Of a stretch of DNA of 64,000 nucleotides, positions 1 to 11,570 are shown one piece after another. Under the pieces are notes generated by a model. The model had not been told where the DNA came from and did no database searches. It saw nothing but the letters and a program-made list of their open reading frames with translations. The DNA is from Vitrella brassicaformis (lineage: Eukaryota > Sar > Vitrellaceae): the NCBI GenBank assembly GCA_001179505.1, contig CDMY01000982.1, positions 62,001 through 126,000 of the forward strand, given 5' to 3'. The translations under genes were made by a program, and so were the position numbers. Position 1 is the first letter of the stretch. Each line of letters begins with the position of its first letter.

Positions 1-322
1 GAGCGTCAAGTCATACCTCTTCCTCATAGATGAGATGCGAGGACTCCGATGCGTCTCTCGCCATCAACGAATGAGAGCCAAGCCCTGCATGCAATTCCAT
101 GACATACACGCACCAACCTTGACACGCACAAGTCGTTAATATGATGGTGCTCTTCTCACCAGTGCTGCCGCACAGCGCAAGGCTTAGGACGCATGTCAGC
201 CACAGATCCCTCGGGAACAACAGCATCGCGAGAGACTGCCGTGCCAGTGGATGGCCCTGTCGTGGGGGCTAACGGGGGGCGGAAAAGACTCCGAGTCAGG
301 TTCGCGGGAAGCTTGAAGACAG

Positions 323-3300
323 ATGGCCTCTCCTCTTGGCAAGTTGAGCATCCGTGTCCGCAACAAGGCCCTATCGAGAGCCCATGTTCGTGTGGTGGAG
401 GCGAGGGAGCGGAAGACAGTCGAGCAGGAGCTCGAGAAGGCCGTGGAAAAGGGGGAGAAGATGGAGCGGGGGGGTGGAGTCACGGCTGGGTTTGGCGGCG
501 TTGAGATTGGACTGGAGGCAAACAGAGGCACAGAAATACGTGCGTGAGCATCGCCATGATCAGCACACAAAGGGCCTCTCAGTCTGCATCAATTGATTGT
601 TCAGGTGAGAAGACAGAGGAGAAGAGCTTCGTTCGCATCGAGTATGGCAAGCTGAAGGAGTCAAGCGACTGGTGAGACAGATAGACGCTGAATGCCTAGC
701 ACAAAAGACAGCTGTGTCTTTTTGTGAATCATATCATGTACAAGGACGACGATTGATCCCGGCAGAGACGCCACTTTGTCGAGTTTCGAATGGACCTACA
801 TCTCTATTGTGATTGGTTCGTTCTGACAGCAACCAAGATGATCCATCAGGCGCCATTGTCACATTGGAATGCCTCTGTCGCAGAAGACTCCGCCTATCAG
901 CTGCTCAACCAACTCATACACCCAGAAGAGCACCCCAATGGCATCGCAATCATAAGGGTGAGGCGAACCCACTACTGCAGATGCAGAACCATTCCAGCCA
1001 TCGTGCTGTCTGTTCGGCACAGGCCAACCCCCCATATGTTTCGCTTCTGGCCGAGACCATCGAGGCGGCGAATATCGAGGCCAAAGAGGCAGCCTTTCGC
1101 CTGAACAATGTCGCCACAAAGCTTGTTTTGACATCGAAAAGCATGGCTCGTGGTGTGTCAGTCGGACTCGAAAAGAAGAAAGGGCGGGAGGCACATGAGG
1201 AGGCCGACGCCTCGCAGCTGTGGATTTGGCAGATGGACACTTTCTGCCCGAAGGACGCTTTCCGTCTGGTGCCGAAGGCTTTCCCTGACAAGACACTGGC
1301 GGTGAGCCCATTGATGGGCAACAAGCTTGTTGTCGCCTCGCCAACGGCCAAGACAGACGCCATGAACACCAAGGGAGAGGCGAAATTCGAGCAGTGGATC
1401 ATGGAGACAGCCGAGATGCAAGACATCTTCCAGCCAATGGCAGGAGCCCTGTGTGGCTCGCTGTGCTGCCAGCCCTCCAAGGAACAGCTGCTCGTGTCGC
1501 CCGACATTCAATTCGAGCAGGGGAATGAGGAGAGGCGGGGGAGCAGCAAGTTTGATGACGAGACGGTGAGCCTCAAGTGTGTCGGTCTGCCGGATTGTGT
1601 GGTGGGTGTCAAGACCTCCGGCAATATCAAGAGTCTGGTGCTGATGAAGAAAGACAGGGGGGTCCCAATGGAGGCCCTGTGGTGTTGCAGCCAGCCAACC
1701 AAAACAGTCAGCACCAGCTATGGCAGCCAGCGATACTACTTTATTATGCTTTACTTGCAGGTCAGCCTTTTCGAAGCTTGTGCGGAGGGTCATAAGGAAG
1801 CTGTGCTGCAAATAATCAAAGCCAAAGGCATAAAGTGCTTGCAGGAAGCCGACGAGGTGAGACACAGCTGTACGACACGTGCTTCATCTACAATGGGGCG
1901 AGCATTGGTGTTCGGTGGGTGAATTGCAGGAAGGATTCACACCGCTGCACTACGCCGCCCAAAATGGCCATGAGGACATCTGCAGAGACATTGTGCTTAA
2001 GGGCGGCAAAGACCTCATCAAAAAGCAGACGAAAGTCCAGGTGAGCCAAGGACTGACAGCATAGGAAATGCAAGAGGCGCTCATCTTGACCTCTTTCAGG
2101 GCGAGCCTACCGTGCTGCATCTGGCGGCTAAAAAGGGTCGTATGAAGGTTGTGACGATACTGCTCGAGTTGGGAGGGGTCGATCTCTTGACACTCAAAGA
2201 TCCGGTCCGAGATATCTGTGTGTCTCGTTGTCTGATACGTTTTCCTTTCTGTCGTTGCAGCAAGGTGACACACCGTTTCATAATGCTGCGCTGGCTGGTC
2301 ACGTCGGTGTGCTGAAGGCGATGCACGCCAAGGGGGGCAGGCCACTGCTGGACCAACAGGGATGGGTAAGAGGAAGACACAGCTGCAACGGATGCCGACC
2401 TGTTCTATATGGGTGCAGTATGGCAACTGTGCCATCCACTGGGCAGCTCAGAAGGGTCATGTGGATGCGGTCAACTTGTTTATGGAGTGGGGCGGAATAC
2501 AGAAAGAGCTCCAACGGCGCGATAAGGTGGGAAATGTCACATGCAGTGCATCAGCCGATAGGATGTCTTGCTGTATAGGACGACAGCGCACCCTTCCACA
2601 TGGCTGCGTATTTTGGTCACGTCGGTGTGCTGAGGGCGATGCACGCCAAGAGGGGCAATGCACTGCTTGACCAACAGGGAAAGGTGGGAAGACACAGCTG
2701 CCACTGAGGTCTACACACTTTCTGGTGTATATTGTGCAGTTTGGCTTCTTTGCCATCCACTGGGCAGCCTGCTCAGCAGCCTACAATGGTCATGTTGGTG
2801 CCGTCAACTTGTTGATGGAGCTTGGACGAATAGCGGAGCTCAGCAAACGCGACGGGGTCCTCCCCTTCTCGCACACACTCATCGGTCAAGAAACCGTCTC
2901 CTACTGTGTCTGTGTCGTGCTATATTAGAACAACAATACACCCTTCCACATCGCTGCGATGAATGGTCAAGTGGCTGTGTTGATGGCGATGCACGCCAAA
3001 GGGGGCAGGCCGCTGCTGGACCAACACTCAAACGTAGGCGAGACACGGCTGCCACTGAGGTCTACACACTTCCTGGTATATATTGTGCAGAGTGGCGACT
3101 TTGCCATCCACTGGGCAGCCTACTATGGTCATCTTGATGCGGTCAACTTGTTTATGGAGCTTGGAGGAACAGCAGAGCTCAGCAAACGCGACGGGGTCCT
3201 CTCCTTCTCGCACACACTCATCGGTCACAAAAACCGTCTCCTACTGTGTCTGTGTCGTGCTGTGTTAGAACAACGACACGCCGTTCCACGTCGCTGCGCG

Positions 3301-4677
3301 TGGTGGTCACGTCGGCGTGCTGAGGGCGATGCACGCCAAGGGGGGCAATGCCCTGCTGGAACAACAGGGACAGGTGAGAGGAGAGACACAGCGCAACAGA
3401 CAGATCTGTACTCCGGGTGTATGTTGTGTGCAGGGTGGCTTCTACCCCATTCACTTGGCAGCTGGGAAGGGTCATGTTGATGCGGTCAACTTGTTGGTGG
3501 AGCTAGGCGGCCGCAAAGAACTCGACAAGCGCAATGAAGTGGGAAGAACAGCTAGAATTGTCCACTGTGTCGCTAATGCTGATGGTTATGTAGAACAACA
3601 ACACACCCTTTCACAGTGCTGCCATGAATGGTCACGTCGCTGTGCTGAAGGTCATGCACGCCAAGGGGGGCAATCGGCTGCTGGACCAACAGGGAGCGGT
3701 GAGAGGAGAGACACAGTTGCAACAGACAGATCTGTACTCCGGGTGTATGTTGTGTGCAGGGTGGCTTCTACGTCATTCACTTGGCAGCTCAGCAGGGTCA
3801 TGTCGATGCGGTCAACGTGTTGATGGAGCTGGGCGGAATAGCGGAGCTCGGCAAACGCGACGGGGTCCTCCCATCTCTCGCACGCACTGGCCAGATATAC
3901 AGCGTCTGTCTTTGTGCTCTTGTGGTTGTGCAGGTCAACGATACACCCTTTCACAAAGCTGCGTTTGTTGGTCATGTCGATGTCCTGAAGGCGATGCACG
4001 CCAAGGGGGGCAATACGCTGCTCGACCAGCAGGGAACGGTGGGAGGAGAGACACAGCTGCAACAGACAGATCTGTACTCCGTGTGTATGTTGTGTGCAGT
4101 TTGGCTACTATGCCATTCACATCGCAGCTCAGGAGGGTCATGTTGATGCGGCCAACCTGTTGGTGGAGCTAAGCGGAATAGCAGAGCTCAGCAAACGCGA
4201 TAAAGTCCTCCCATCTCTCACGGACCGCGTCGGTTGGAATGTCTATCTTGCTTTCTTTGTCTTGATGGCTGCTGTAGGACAACGCTACACCGTTCCACGT
4301 CGCTGCGCTGGATGGTCACGTCGGTGTGCTGAAGGCGATGCACGCCAAGGGGGGCAATGGGCTGCTGGACCAACAGGATGATGTGAGAGAGGAAGAGGGT
4401 GATATCAACAGACAGAATCACATTGCGTGTTCTGTGTGTGCATTTTGGCCATTTCCCCATCCACTTGGCAGCTTGGAAGGGCCACGTTGAAGCCGTCAAA
4501 CTGTTGGTGTCCTGGGGGGGCGTTCAGATGCCCAGCAAGAAAACCAATAAGGTGCAGTTTCGTGCGTGACTCGTCGCTTTTGTCTCAGCACATGTGTTGC
4601 GTGTTATGCAGGGCAAGACTCCACTGGACATGGCGGAGAGTGACGAGATGCGCAAACTGCTCAACAGCTACAGATAG
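323..4677 (+). CDS. Ankyrin-repeat protein with one repeat per exon (5' part tentative)
   Basis: Function is unknown; ankyrin repeats are protein-protein interaction modules. The C-terminal part is clear: 18 repeat segments, nearly all on their own exon of 99-108 nt with phase-0 introns, starting at about 1759 (FEACAEGHKEAV) and ending with a cap (GKTPLDMAESDE) and TAG at 4675-4677. Repeats 4-17 alternate between type A (TPFHxAAxxGHVxVLKAMHA, then KGGxxLLDQQ) and type B (AIHWAAxxGHVDAVNLL, then ELGGxxELxKRD), giving seven A-B pairs. The upstream region (about 830-1709) is a long open frame that I do not recognise. Two further exons fit by phase: 323-539 (ATG at 323, a basic, charged helix-like sequence) and 605-671. 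A different-frame exon at 766-955 is also possible, so the N-terminus is uncertain. Repeat 17 has lost its AG acceptor (GCAT at about 4442). A shorter paralogue lies at 19.1-20.8 kb. Confidence 0.72.
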
Positions 4678-5471
4678 CCAATGCCTTGTTGGGTTTGGGC
4701 TGTTGTTCGTCGGTGTGTCGGTCTGTGTGTCGTGTCGCTGATCTGCCTAGTATGCCATGTGTCTTGAAATGACAAAGAGAGACACGCTGTGCCAGCTTGC
4801 ACCGGTCGACGCGAACCGGCACAATTAAAGCAATCGACACTCACTCGGTCCCATCATCCAGCAGCGGCGCTTTGATGACCGCAAAGAATTTCTCAGGACG
4901 CTCGCCACGTGTGTGCTCCCTGCATGGCTGTGTGGACTGAAGACCGCACTGCATGTCTTGCAATGTTCCAATGAAGGCATGCCTTTGTTTGCATTGCTGT
5001 CGATCGTTTGTCTGTGACTGACGCGTACATAAACCATTCAGTCAGTCGTGACACTAGCTGCGATAAAAAAGGTTCGTCACACTGACCGTCACATGTACGT
5101 ATGACTGACCTGACTGACGCGCGCACTTCCGATCTTCTGATAAAGGGAGGACATATGACACGAAGAACATTACTTCACCTCACCTCCCCTGTGACCTGGG
5201 CTGGCGGGCACAAAAAAAGTGCCTCTGCCTGTTCCGACATATATACGCATAGCATACACACACACAGGTAGATCGATGAGAACACACACGCATAGCATAG
5301 CACATATTGTACACACTCAGACACAGACGCAGATACAGATACAGAGATTCGGATACACACATATGTAGACAAACAAACACAGAAAGATTCCCATCCGGCA
5401 ATCCAATCAAGGATCCTTCCTTCTCTGAAGAAAAACCAAACCCGTGCATCACATCACACCGCCCGGCCGAG
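4678..5471. other. Intergenic, between convergent genes
   Basis: This holds the 3' flanks of the ankyrin gene (+) and the antiporter gene (-). It contains only short unrelated open frames and mixed CA/AC-rich sequence at 5250-5370. I see no gene. Confidence 0.6.
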
Positions 5472-8400
5472 TCACCCCCCAGCACCATCCCTGTCGCCCT
5501 CACTCCTACTACCACCACCACCCGCCCCATTATCCCCATTATCGCCAGGTTTGTCGCCCTTGTTTCCCTGCCCGTGCTGCCGCAAGTGTGTGGCGACTCC
5601 TGTGGCCATGGCAAACAGCGGTGTGAACTGGCTGAGCGCGAAGAGCTGCACGTCGGCCGCCTCGGTCAGCGTGTGGCAGTCGCCCTCCAGCAACAGACCG
5701 GTCTCGGTCATCTCGTGCACAATCTGCATTTTGATGTTGACGAGTATCTTGGCCGTCACAACGGTGAAGGCGTAAGGGAACAGTCTCGGGCGCGCGTCCT
5801 TCAGGCGCCCCATGCAGATCTGCGCAGCGGCCAGCTGCTCGTGCAGATTCCGCCTGCATCATGGCGTGGTGAGAGCACAGGCAGATACATACCCCCACAC
5901 ACAGAGAGGTCCATGGATAGATCCATGGATGGATGGATGGATGGCGTCTATTAGAGGGCGGATGCTTACACGAGTCGTTTGCCCATGATCTTGACGAGGT
6001 CTTCCTGCCCCAACTGCAGCAGCTCTCGGTGAACAGCGCCATAACCTACACAGACACACACACACACACACACAGCCTACATAGAGACACACAGCAGCAG
6101 CAGCAGCAGCTGACCCATGATGGTTTCGATGTCCTGCATGAGCCGCCAGTACAGCCCCAGCCCACGTAACAACGGCACCGGCACACGCGACACACACGAC
6201 GGAGACAGAGTGCCCAGCCGGGACTCTATCGTACGCCACTCGACCTGACCCACACAGACAGAGAGTGAGAAAAAGAGACAGAGAGAGACGATGCCAAGAC
6301 GTGTGAGTGTTTGTTGTGTGTGCTGGGAGGGAAGGGTTGGTGAGTGTGAGTGTGTGCCTCGAATGGTGTCGGCAAGAGCTTTGGCTTGCTAGGTGAGAGG
6401 AAGGGCGTCACGCGAGGAGAGGAACTTTCCTGAACCACACCATACCACACCCCAGCACAGTGTGTGTGAGGTCGTGTGTGAGGTCGTGTGTGTGGACCTG
6501 CTCCATCTGCGCCGTTTCCCAGTGCTGTATCATCCGCCGGTCGTGAGCACTGTAGGGGAACTTCTTCACCTCTTCCCAGAAACCCTGACACAACACAGCC
6601 ATGCCCACACACACGCATACACATCCGCCTCGCCCCCTCCCTCCCCCAACCGACCCACCCAGTCACTCACCCTGATGCTCAGCGAGCTCAGCTCGCAGTT
6701 GGCTGCGTCAAGTGCCGTGCCCAGGGCCTCCATGAGGGTGTGCAGAGCTCCCCCGTCCACCCCGCCCCGCTCGAAGAGCTTGCCGTACATCTCTCGGCAC
6801 GCGTTGAAGAAGATGTGATAGATCTCGCCCTCTCTCTCCAGACGGCCGGTTTGTGTGTGAGCGGGGGCCTTCTGCTGATCTGCACACACACACACACAGA
6901 AAGAGAGAGATAGAGAGAGATGGATGTGGGTGTTTGTGTACCTGGTGGCGCGTCCAGTCGGAGGCCGGACACCTGTGCGCCGAAGCCGTATAGGCTCTCA
7001 GTGCCGATGCTGGCCGTGTCGTCGCCTTCGCTCATCATCCCACTCATCCCGGCCGCCCCCTCCTCATCGCCGAGCGACCTGTGTGACAGCGGGGGCGACT
7101 GCCGGTGGGGTGGCGGGTGGAAGTGCGCGTGCGGCACCGGCAGGCCCGACGACTCACGCTGCCACCAGAAGAGAGGGATGAATGGAATGGAGAGAAGGGA
7201 ACAGAGAGTACACACAGAGGGAAGGGCGGTGGGGTAGGTCACTTACCGTGATGTGTCTCATCTGGTCGTCGTATTCGTCGCTCTCTTCCCCGTCCACTGC
7301 GGCCGCTTTGCCGTCTGCCTTGTCCACGCTCATGCCCGCCGCCCCCACACCGCCCTCGTCGGTGCTCGTGACTAAAAAAGAGCTTGGCAGGAAGGTCCCC
7401 TGACGCGTCGACATCGATGTCGGCCGGCTGTGCAGACCCAGACCTACAGGCACCACCCACACACGCGAAGAGAGAGAGAGAGAGATGCAGGAGTGATGTG
7501 TGTGTGTGTGGGTCGACACATCACCTCTAGCAAGCGAGCTTCGTCTCCTCAAAAGTTGCAGTGTCACTCGTTGCTGCTGCTGTCTGAGCAGTTCCTCGGC
7601 CTCGTTGCCGACGGCCGTCTGGGAGCGGTGCAGCAGATGGCGGGGCGACGGCTGCGGCGATGACGTGGGCGTCTGCCAGGCCTTCCTACTCACACACGCC
7701 ACCCGATGCGACGAATGTCTAAGTGCATCGCGTCCATGTCACTCATTCTCACTTGTCGCTGTTGCCGATTGCCGTGGAGCTCCGCAGCAGCCCTCCGCCA
7801 CTCCCTCCTCCGTTAACAGGCCCCGGCAGGGGCAAATTCATCTTCTGCAGGTCCTTTATGTTGACACTGATGGCCTCCTCGCCCTCCCTCTGTGGTGGTG
7901 GTGTCTTCTCGTGTGTGTCTGGTGTTGCTGCCGGTGGTGTGTGGGGGGTGTCTTTGTGCTTGTCTTTGTTGCTGAGCACGTTGCGGTGGGCCGGCCTTTC
8001 TCGCAGCTTGGGAACCAGAGAGAGGACGTAGTCTTCACTCTGATGCTCATCTGTCCGCACACACACACACACAGAGAGAGTGAGAAAGGGACTCATCTGT
8101 GTGTGTGTGTGGATGGGCGTGTACCTGGTTCTGGAAGTTTCCACTGGGAGAGAGGGGGCATTGCGGTGGGGGTAAGCACAGACGACACCGCCTGCAATCC
8201 ATCCATCCATCCATTAGATCAGGAGTCACACATGCGTGACGGCCTGTATGTGCGCCTGTCATTGTCCATTACCACTCTCTTCACAGAGATCTTGCCGCTC
8301 TCAGGCAGCACATGTGCGGTGGTGAGGTCGGGCACCATCTTGTTGGCCAGTTCCAGCGCCGGGTTGCTCCGAAAACACCAGTGCGTTGACAAAACTGACA

Positions 8401-9440
8401 CACAGACACACACACCCCGAGTCATGGAAACGCCGATAGAGAGACAGAGAGTGTGTGTGTCGGTTGCCGACCCTGCAGCTGTTCCTTGTACTCCTTTTCG
8501 ATGTGGTGGACGATCTTGCGCCAGTAGACGACGCGGAACGGATTGGGGGGGTAGATCCGCAGCCGCTGATACAGCCACCCAACCTTCACACAACACACAA
8601 TACACACACACACACATGGAATGAGATCGATGCACAACACACGTGTGGGCGTGCTGACATACAGTGGTTCCGTTGATGAGCAGGGTGAGGAAGACGATGC
8701 CGGCGATGTAGAAGGTGACTCGGTCGCGGACGTCCCTCGGGAGCCGTGTGTCCTCCTCAACCATCAGACCCAACGCCATCGCTATCGCACCCCTGACGAA
8801 CAAAATCACACAAACACACACAAAAAATGAATACGCAGTACGAGCACAGAGGAAAGGAGAGGAAAGGCAGTTGTTTGTTTGTGCGGGTGGCTGGCCGAAT
8901 GCACCTGAGGCCGCCATAGACCAGGATGGTGCCTTCCTTCCACGACAGGCCATAGCCGAGCCTCTGAATATACACACACATACGCTGTTTGTATTGAGCT
9001 GTGTGCGTGTCCGTGAGTCCATCAGGATGCCTGTCCTACCTGCAGTATTGGCGAGAAGAGCAGCACAATGGCGGCGCGAGAGATGTGCAGGAACACGTAC
9101 AGCAGGACCAGGTCGATGTACGGGCCGCTGCTCACACGGACACACACAGACACACACACACACACACACACACCACGTGCACTTGTGTGTTTGAGTGTTT
9201 GTGTGTTCAAGTCGACCCACGCGGAGTATAGGAAGGATGAATCCGCCACTCGCAACATCCGACACGTGATGATGCCTGCACACACACACGCGCACACGCG
9301 CACACACAAAAATGGTCCATTCCACTCATCACACATGGGGCCGCCGACACACCTGCGATGACGAAGAGCACTTGGTTGGCCAGTGCACTCAGCTCCTCGA
9401 CCAATGCGCGGTGGATATCTTGCACCTGCACACAGACACA

Positions 9441-9473
<33 letters not shown>

Positions 9474-11016
9474 CGAGAGAGAGATGATTGTGTTTGTGTG
9501 GCCTTCTATGAGATGAAGAGGCACTGACCTCTTTGGCCATGTTGTATTTGCCCACTGCGGCGAAGAACAGCCCATAGGTCACCACTGCCAGCACACCCGA
9601 CACACCCAAGGCCGTCTCGGCCACGAAATACGACAGATACGCACCTAAGGCACACACACACCCACCCCAACACACAACAAAGAGATGCCCTCCCTCCCTC
9701 CCTCCCACACACACATTTACCCACCAGCAAGCACAGCAGTGATCTCAATCACAAACTGTGTGAAGAACCACCTCAGCCAGCAGTCGACGGCGAGCGCCAC
9801 GGCCATGCCCCACAATGGCCCTCCGATGGCCAGCTTCATGAAGAAGATGGTGGCGTCCCCGCCTGTCACCGTGTCCACACGCTCCACGGCCAGCTTCCGG
9901 AATACCAGAAACAGCACTGACAGAGAGAGAGAGAGAGAGAGAGAGGGACAGAGAGAAAAGAGAAAAGAGGGAGGGAGAGAGATGCATGTGTGTGTGTGTG
10001 TGTACCGAATGAGGATCCGTCGTTGAGGAGGCTCTCTCCGTCAATAATGGAGGCGAGCTTTGCGGGCGCAGCCAGCTCGTGAAGCGCTGCAACCACCTGC
10101 ATCACATGAAGCGAGAGACACACAGTGAGTGAGCGCACCAATGCCACTATTTTGTGCTTACTGCAACAGGGTCAGTGGCACTGAGCACACTCGCCAGCAT
10201 GAGGCACACGTCCCACCCCATGGCCGCGCCGCCCGTACTCGTATTTGGGAAGATCACATACATCAAGGGACCGATCTACACACACACATACATACAAGAA
10301 ACCACACACAGAGGACACAACACAGCTCCTCAGTTTGCTTGTGCGCTTGTGTGTTGATGAATGGATGGTTACGATGAATATGTTGAGTATCACTCCGACA
10401 ATGGCGAGCAGCACGGACGAGGGCAGCACGCGCTTGAAGACGTGCCAGTTGACATTGGATGCAGATTCATCTACACACACATTCACATACATGAACAGAT
10501 GGCCTCCATCTCTCTCTCTCTGTCTGTCTGTCTGTCTGTCTGTGGCTGCCTTGCATGGCTTCCTTACAGAGGAGTATCGGCAGCAGCACCAGCAGAATGA
10601 AGTGTGGGTGGATCGTCTCGACGTCCTTGATGCCGACTCCCAGCAGCGACAGATCCATGTTGTGAGACCACCTGCACACACAAAGCACACAAAGAATGCA
10701 CAATAAACGCTGCTGCCGCTTTCCTTGGCTCACCATGAGAGCAGCATGCCCGCAACAAAAAGTGTCACAGAAACGGGCGGGCGAAATCGGGGAATCAGTG
10801 TGATCACCTGGGAACCAGCACAATGCACACAAACAGGCATGCATCCAGACAGACCAGAAGGACTCGTCGTACCCATTGGATGAACGACGAGATTAGAAAA
10901 GTGAAGATCAAAAAAGCCAACGCGCCCTCTATCCGCTCGCCCAGCTCATCCTCCTCTCCGTGACCCACGCTGCCCTCCGCTGCAGCCACATCGGCACCGT
11001 GAGCCTCGCTCGACAT
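5472..11016 (-). CDS. Na+/H+ antiporter of the CPA1 family (NHE/SOS1-like)
   Basis: A multi-exon integral membrane antiporter that would exchange Na+ (or K+) for H+ across the plasma membrane or an endomembrane. The start ATG is at 11016 and exon 1 is 11016-10873 (48 codons, phase 0). Hydrophobic segments follow on successive exons. The diagnostic CPA1 motifs are present: SATDPVAVVAALHEL at about 10.1-10.2 kb, then IIDGESLLNDGSSF, with the Asn-Asp pair typical of electroneutral exchangers. Later membrane exons read ALANQVLFVIAGIITCRML and SWKEGTILVYGGLRGAIAMA, close to SOS1 and NHE conserved blocks. After the last membrane segment (about 8.65 kb) there is a long cytosolic tail with Ser/Asp-rich and helical exons, ending in a Gly-rich tail and TGA at 5472. 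SOS1-type and sperm-type NHEs also have long C-terminal regulatory tails. I saw no clear cyclic-nucleotide-binding domain. Confidence is high for the family and moderate for the tail exons. Confidence 0.85.
9429..9484. repeat. (CA)n-(GA)n composite microsatellite in an antiporter intron
   Basis: CA repeats run directly into GA repeats. On the coding strand this is a CT-TG polypyrimidine-like tract ahead of the acceptor. Confidence 0.9.
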
Positions 11017-11017
11017 A

Positions 11018-11048
11018 GATCTTCAAGATCTTCGAAGATCTTCAATTC
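11018..11048. repeat. AGATCTTC triplet repeat in the antiporter 5' leader
   Basis: Three near-identical AGATCTTC words sit just upstream of the antiporter ATG. A related cluster of AGATCT words lies at 42403-42424, upstream of the TLDc-domain gene. The function is unknown. Confidence 0.5.
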
Positions 11049-11136
11049 AACAACACACAGACGAGCGGCAGGCACCAGCTCACGTAGCCCCCGTCGAGGG
11101 GATCTTTCTTTTGTTTAGGGCTTAGGGTTTCCCCTT

Positions 11137-11149
11137 CTAAGCTCGCAGA
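11137..11149 (-). promoter_or_regulatory. TGCGAGCTTAG element upstream of the antiporter
   Basis: CTAAGCTCGCAGA on the + strand reads TCTGCGAGCTTAG toward the antiporter gene, about 120 bp before its ATG. The same word occurs upstream of several other genes in the window. Confidence 0.45.
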
Positions 11150-11329
11150 ATGGCGATCGCTCCAAAAACACGCGCTTTTGCAATGAAGCTGTGAGCCACC
11201 CCCTCGGCACTCTCTATAGCGACAACAACATGCTTTTGACTTACCTGAATCATCAGTCACCGTCGACCCTCGTGCTCTCTCGGCAATACCATCGGCCTCT
11301 GCATCGAGCCACACAGCAGCAAAGGAGGA

Positions 11330-11560
11330 CGCCAGCCGCGAAGAAATGTTCGACGCGGGGTTCTTCAACGGGGGGGACGAGGGACGAGCCGAGTCTGACT
11401 GGGACGGCTAGGATGTGGACTTGGCGGAGATGAGCTGCTGCCGCACGTCCATGCAGGAGCATGCCATCTTGCTAGAGACCTTACGCCCAAGCCAAGAAGG
11501 AACAAAGGCGGCAGAAGCAGCACAAGCCGGTAGGAGAGAACATTCTGTGGGCCATCATCA
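11330..11560 (+). pseudogene. Decayed copy of the small basic-protein gene at 30.7-31.3 kb
   Basis: The stretch 11454-11555 closely matches 30813-30908 (exon 2 of the basic-protein gene), including GCCATCTTGCT-GAGACC and ACGCCCAAGCCAAGAAGGA. It carries an extra T near 11484 that shifts the frame relative to AILLETYAQAKK. The upstream part (ATG at 11345) reads acidic, frame-like sequence that runs into TAG near 11410. The CTAAGCTCGCAGA promoter-like word precedes both copies. I infer a duplicated, disabled gene fragment. An alternative is a diverged but functional paralogue with a different exon structure. Confidence 0.55.
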
Positions 11561-11570
11561 AACCGACCCT

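Noticed and set aside
1-322. A minus-strand gene at the left edge
   Set aside because: Open frames there are short, lack motifs and do not join to anything inside the window.
5900-9500. (CA)n and CCAT tracts as a possible CRISPR or mobile element
   Set aside because: They are simple microsatellites inside introns with no spacer-repeat structure, no terminal repeats and no transposase.
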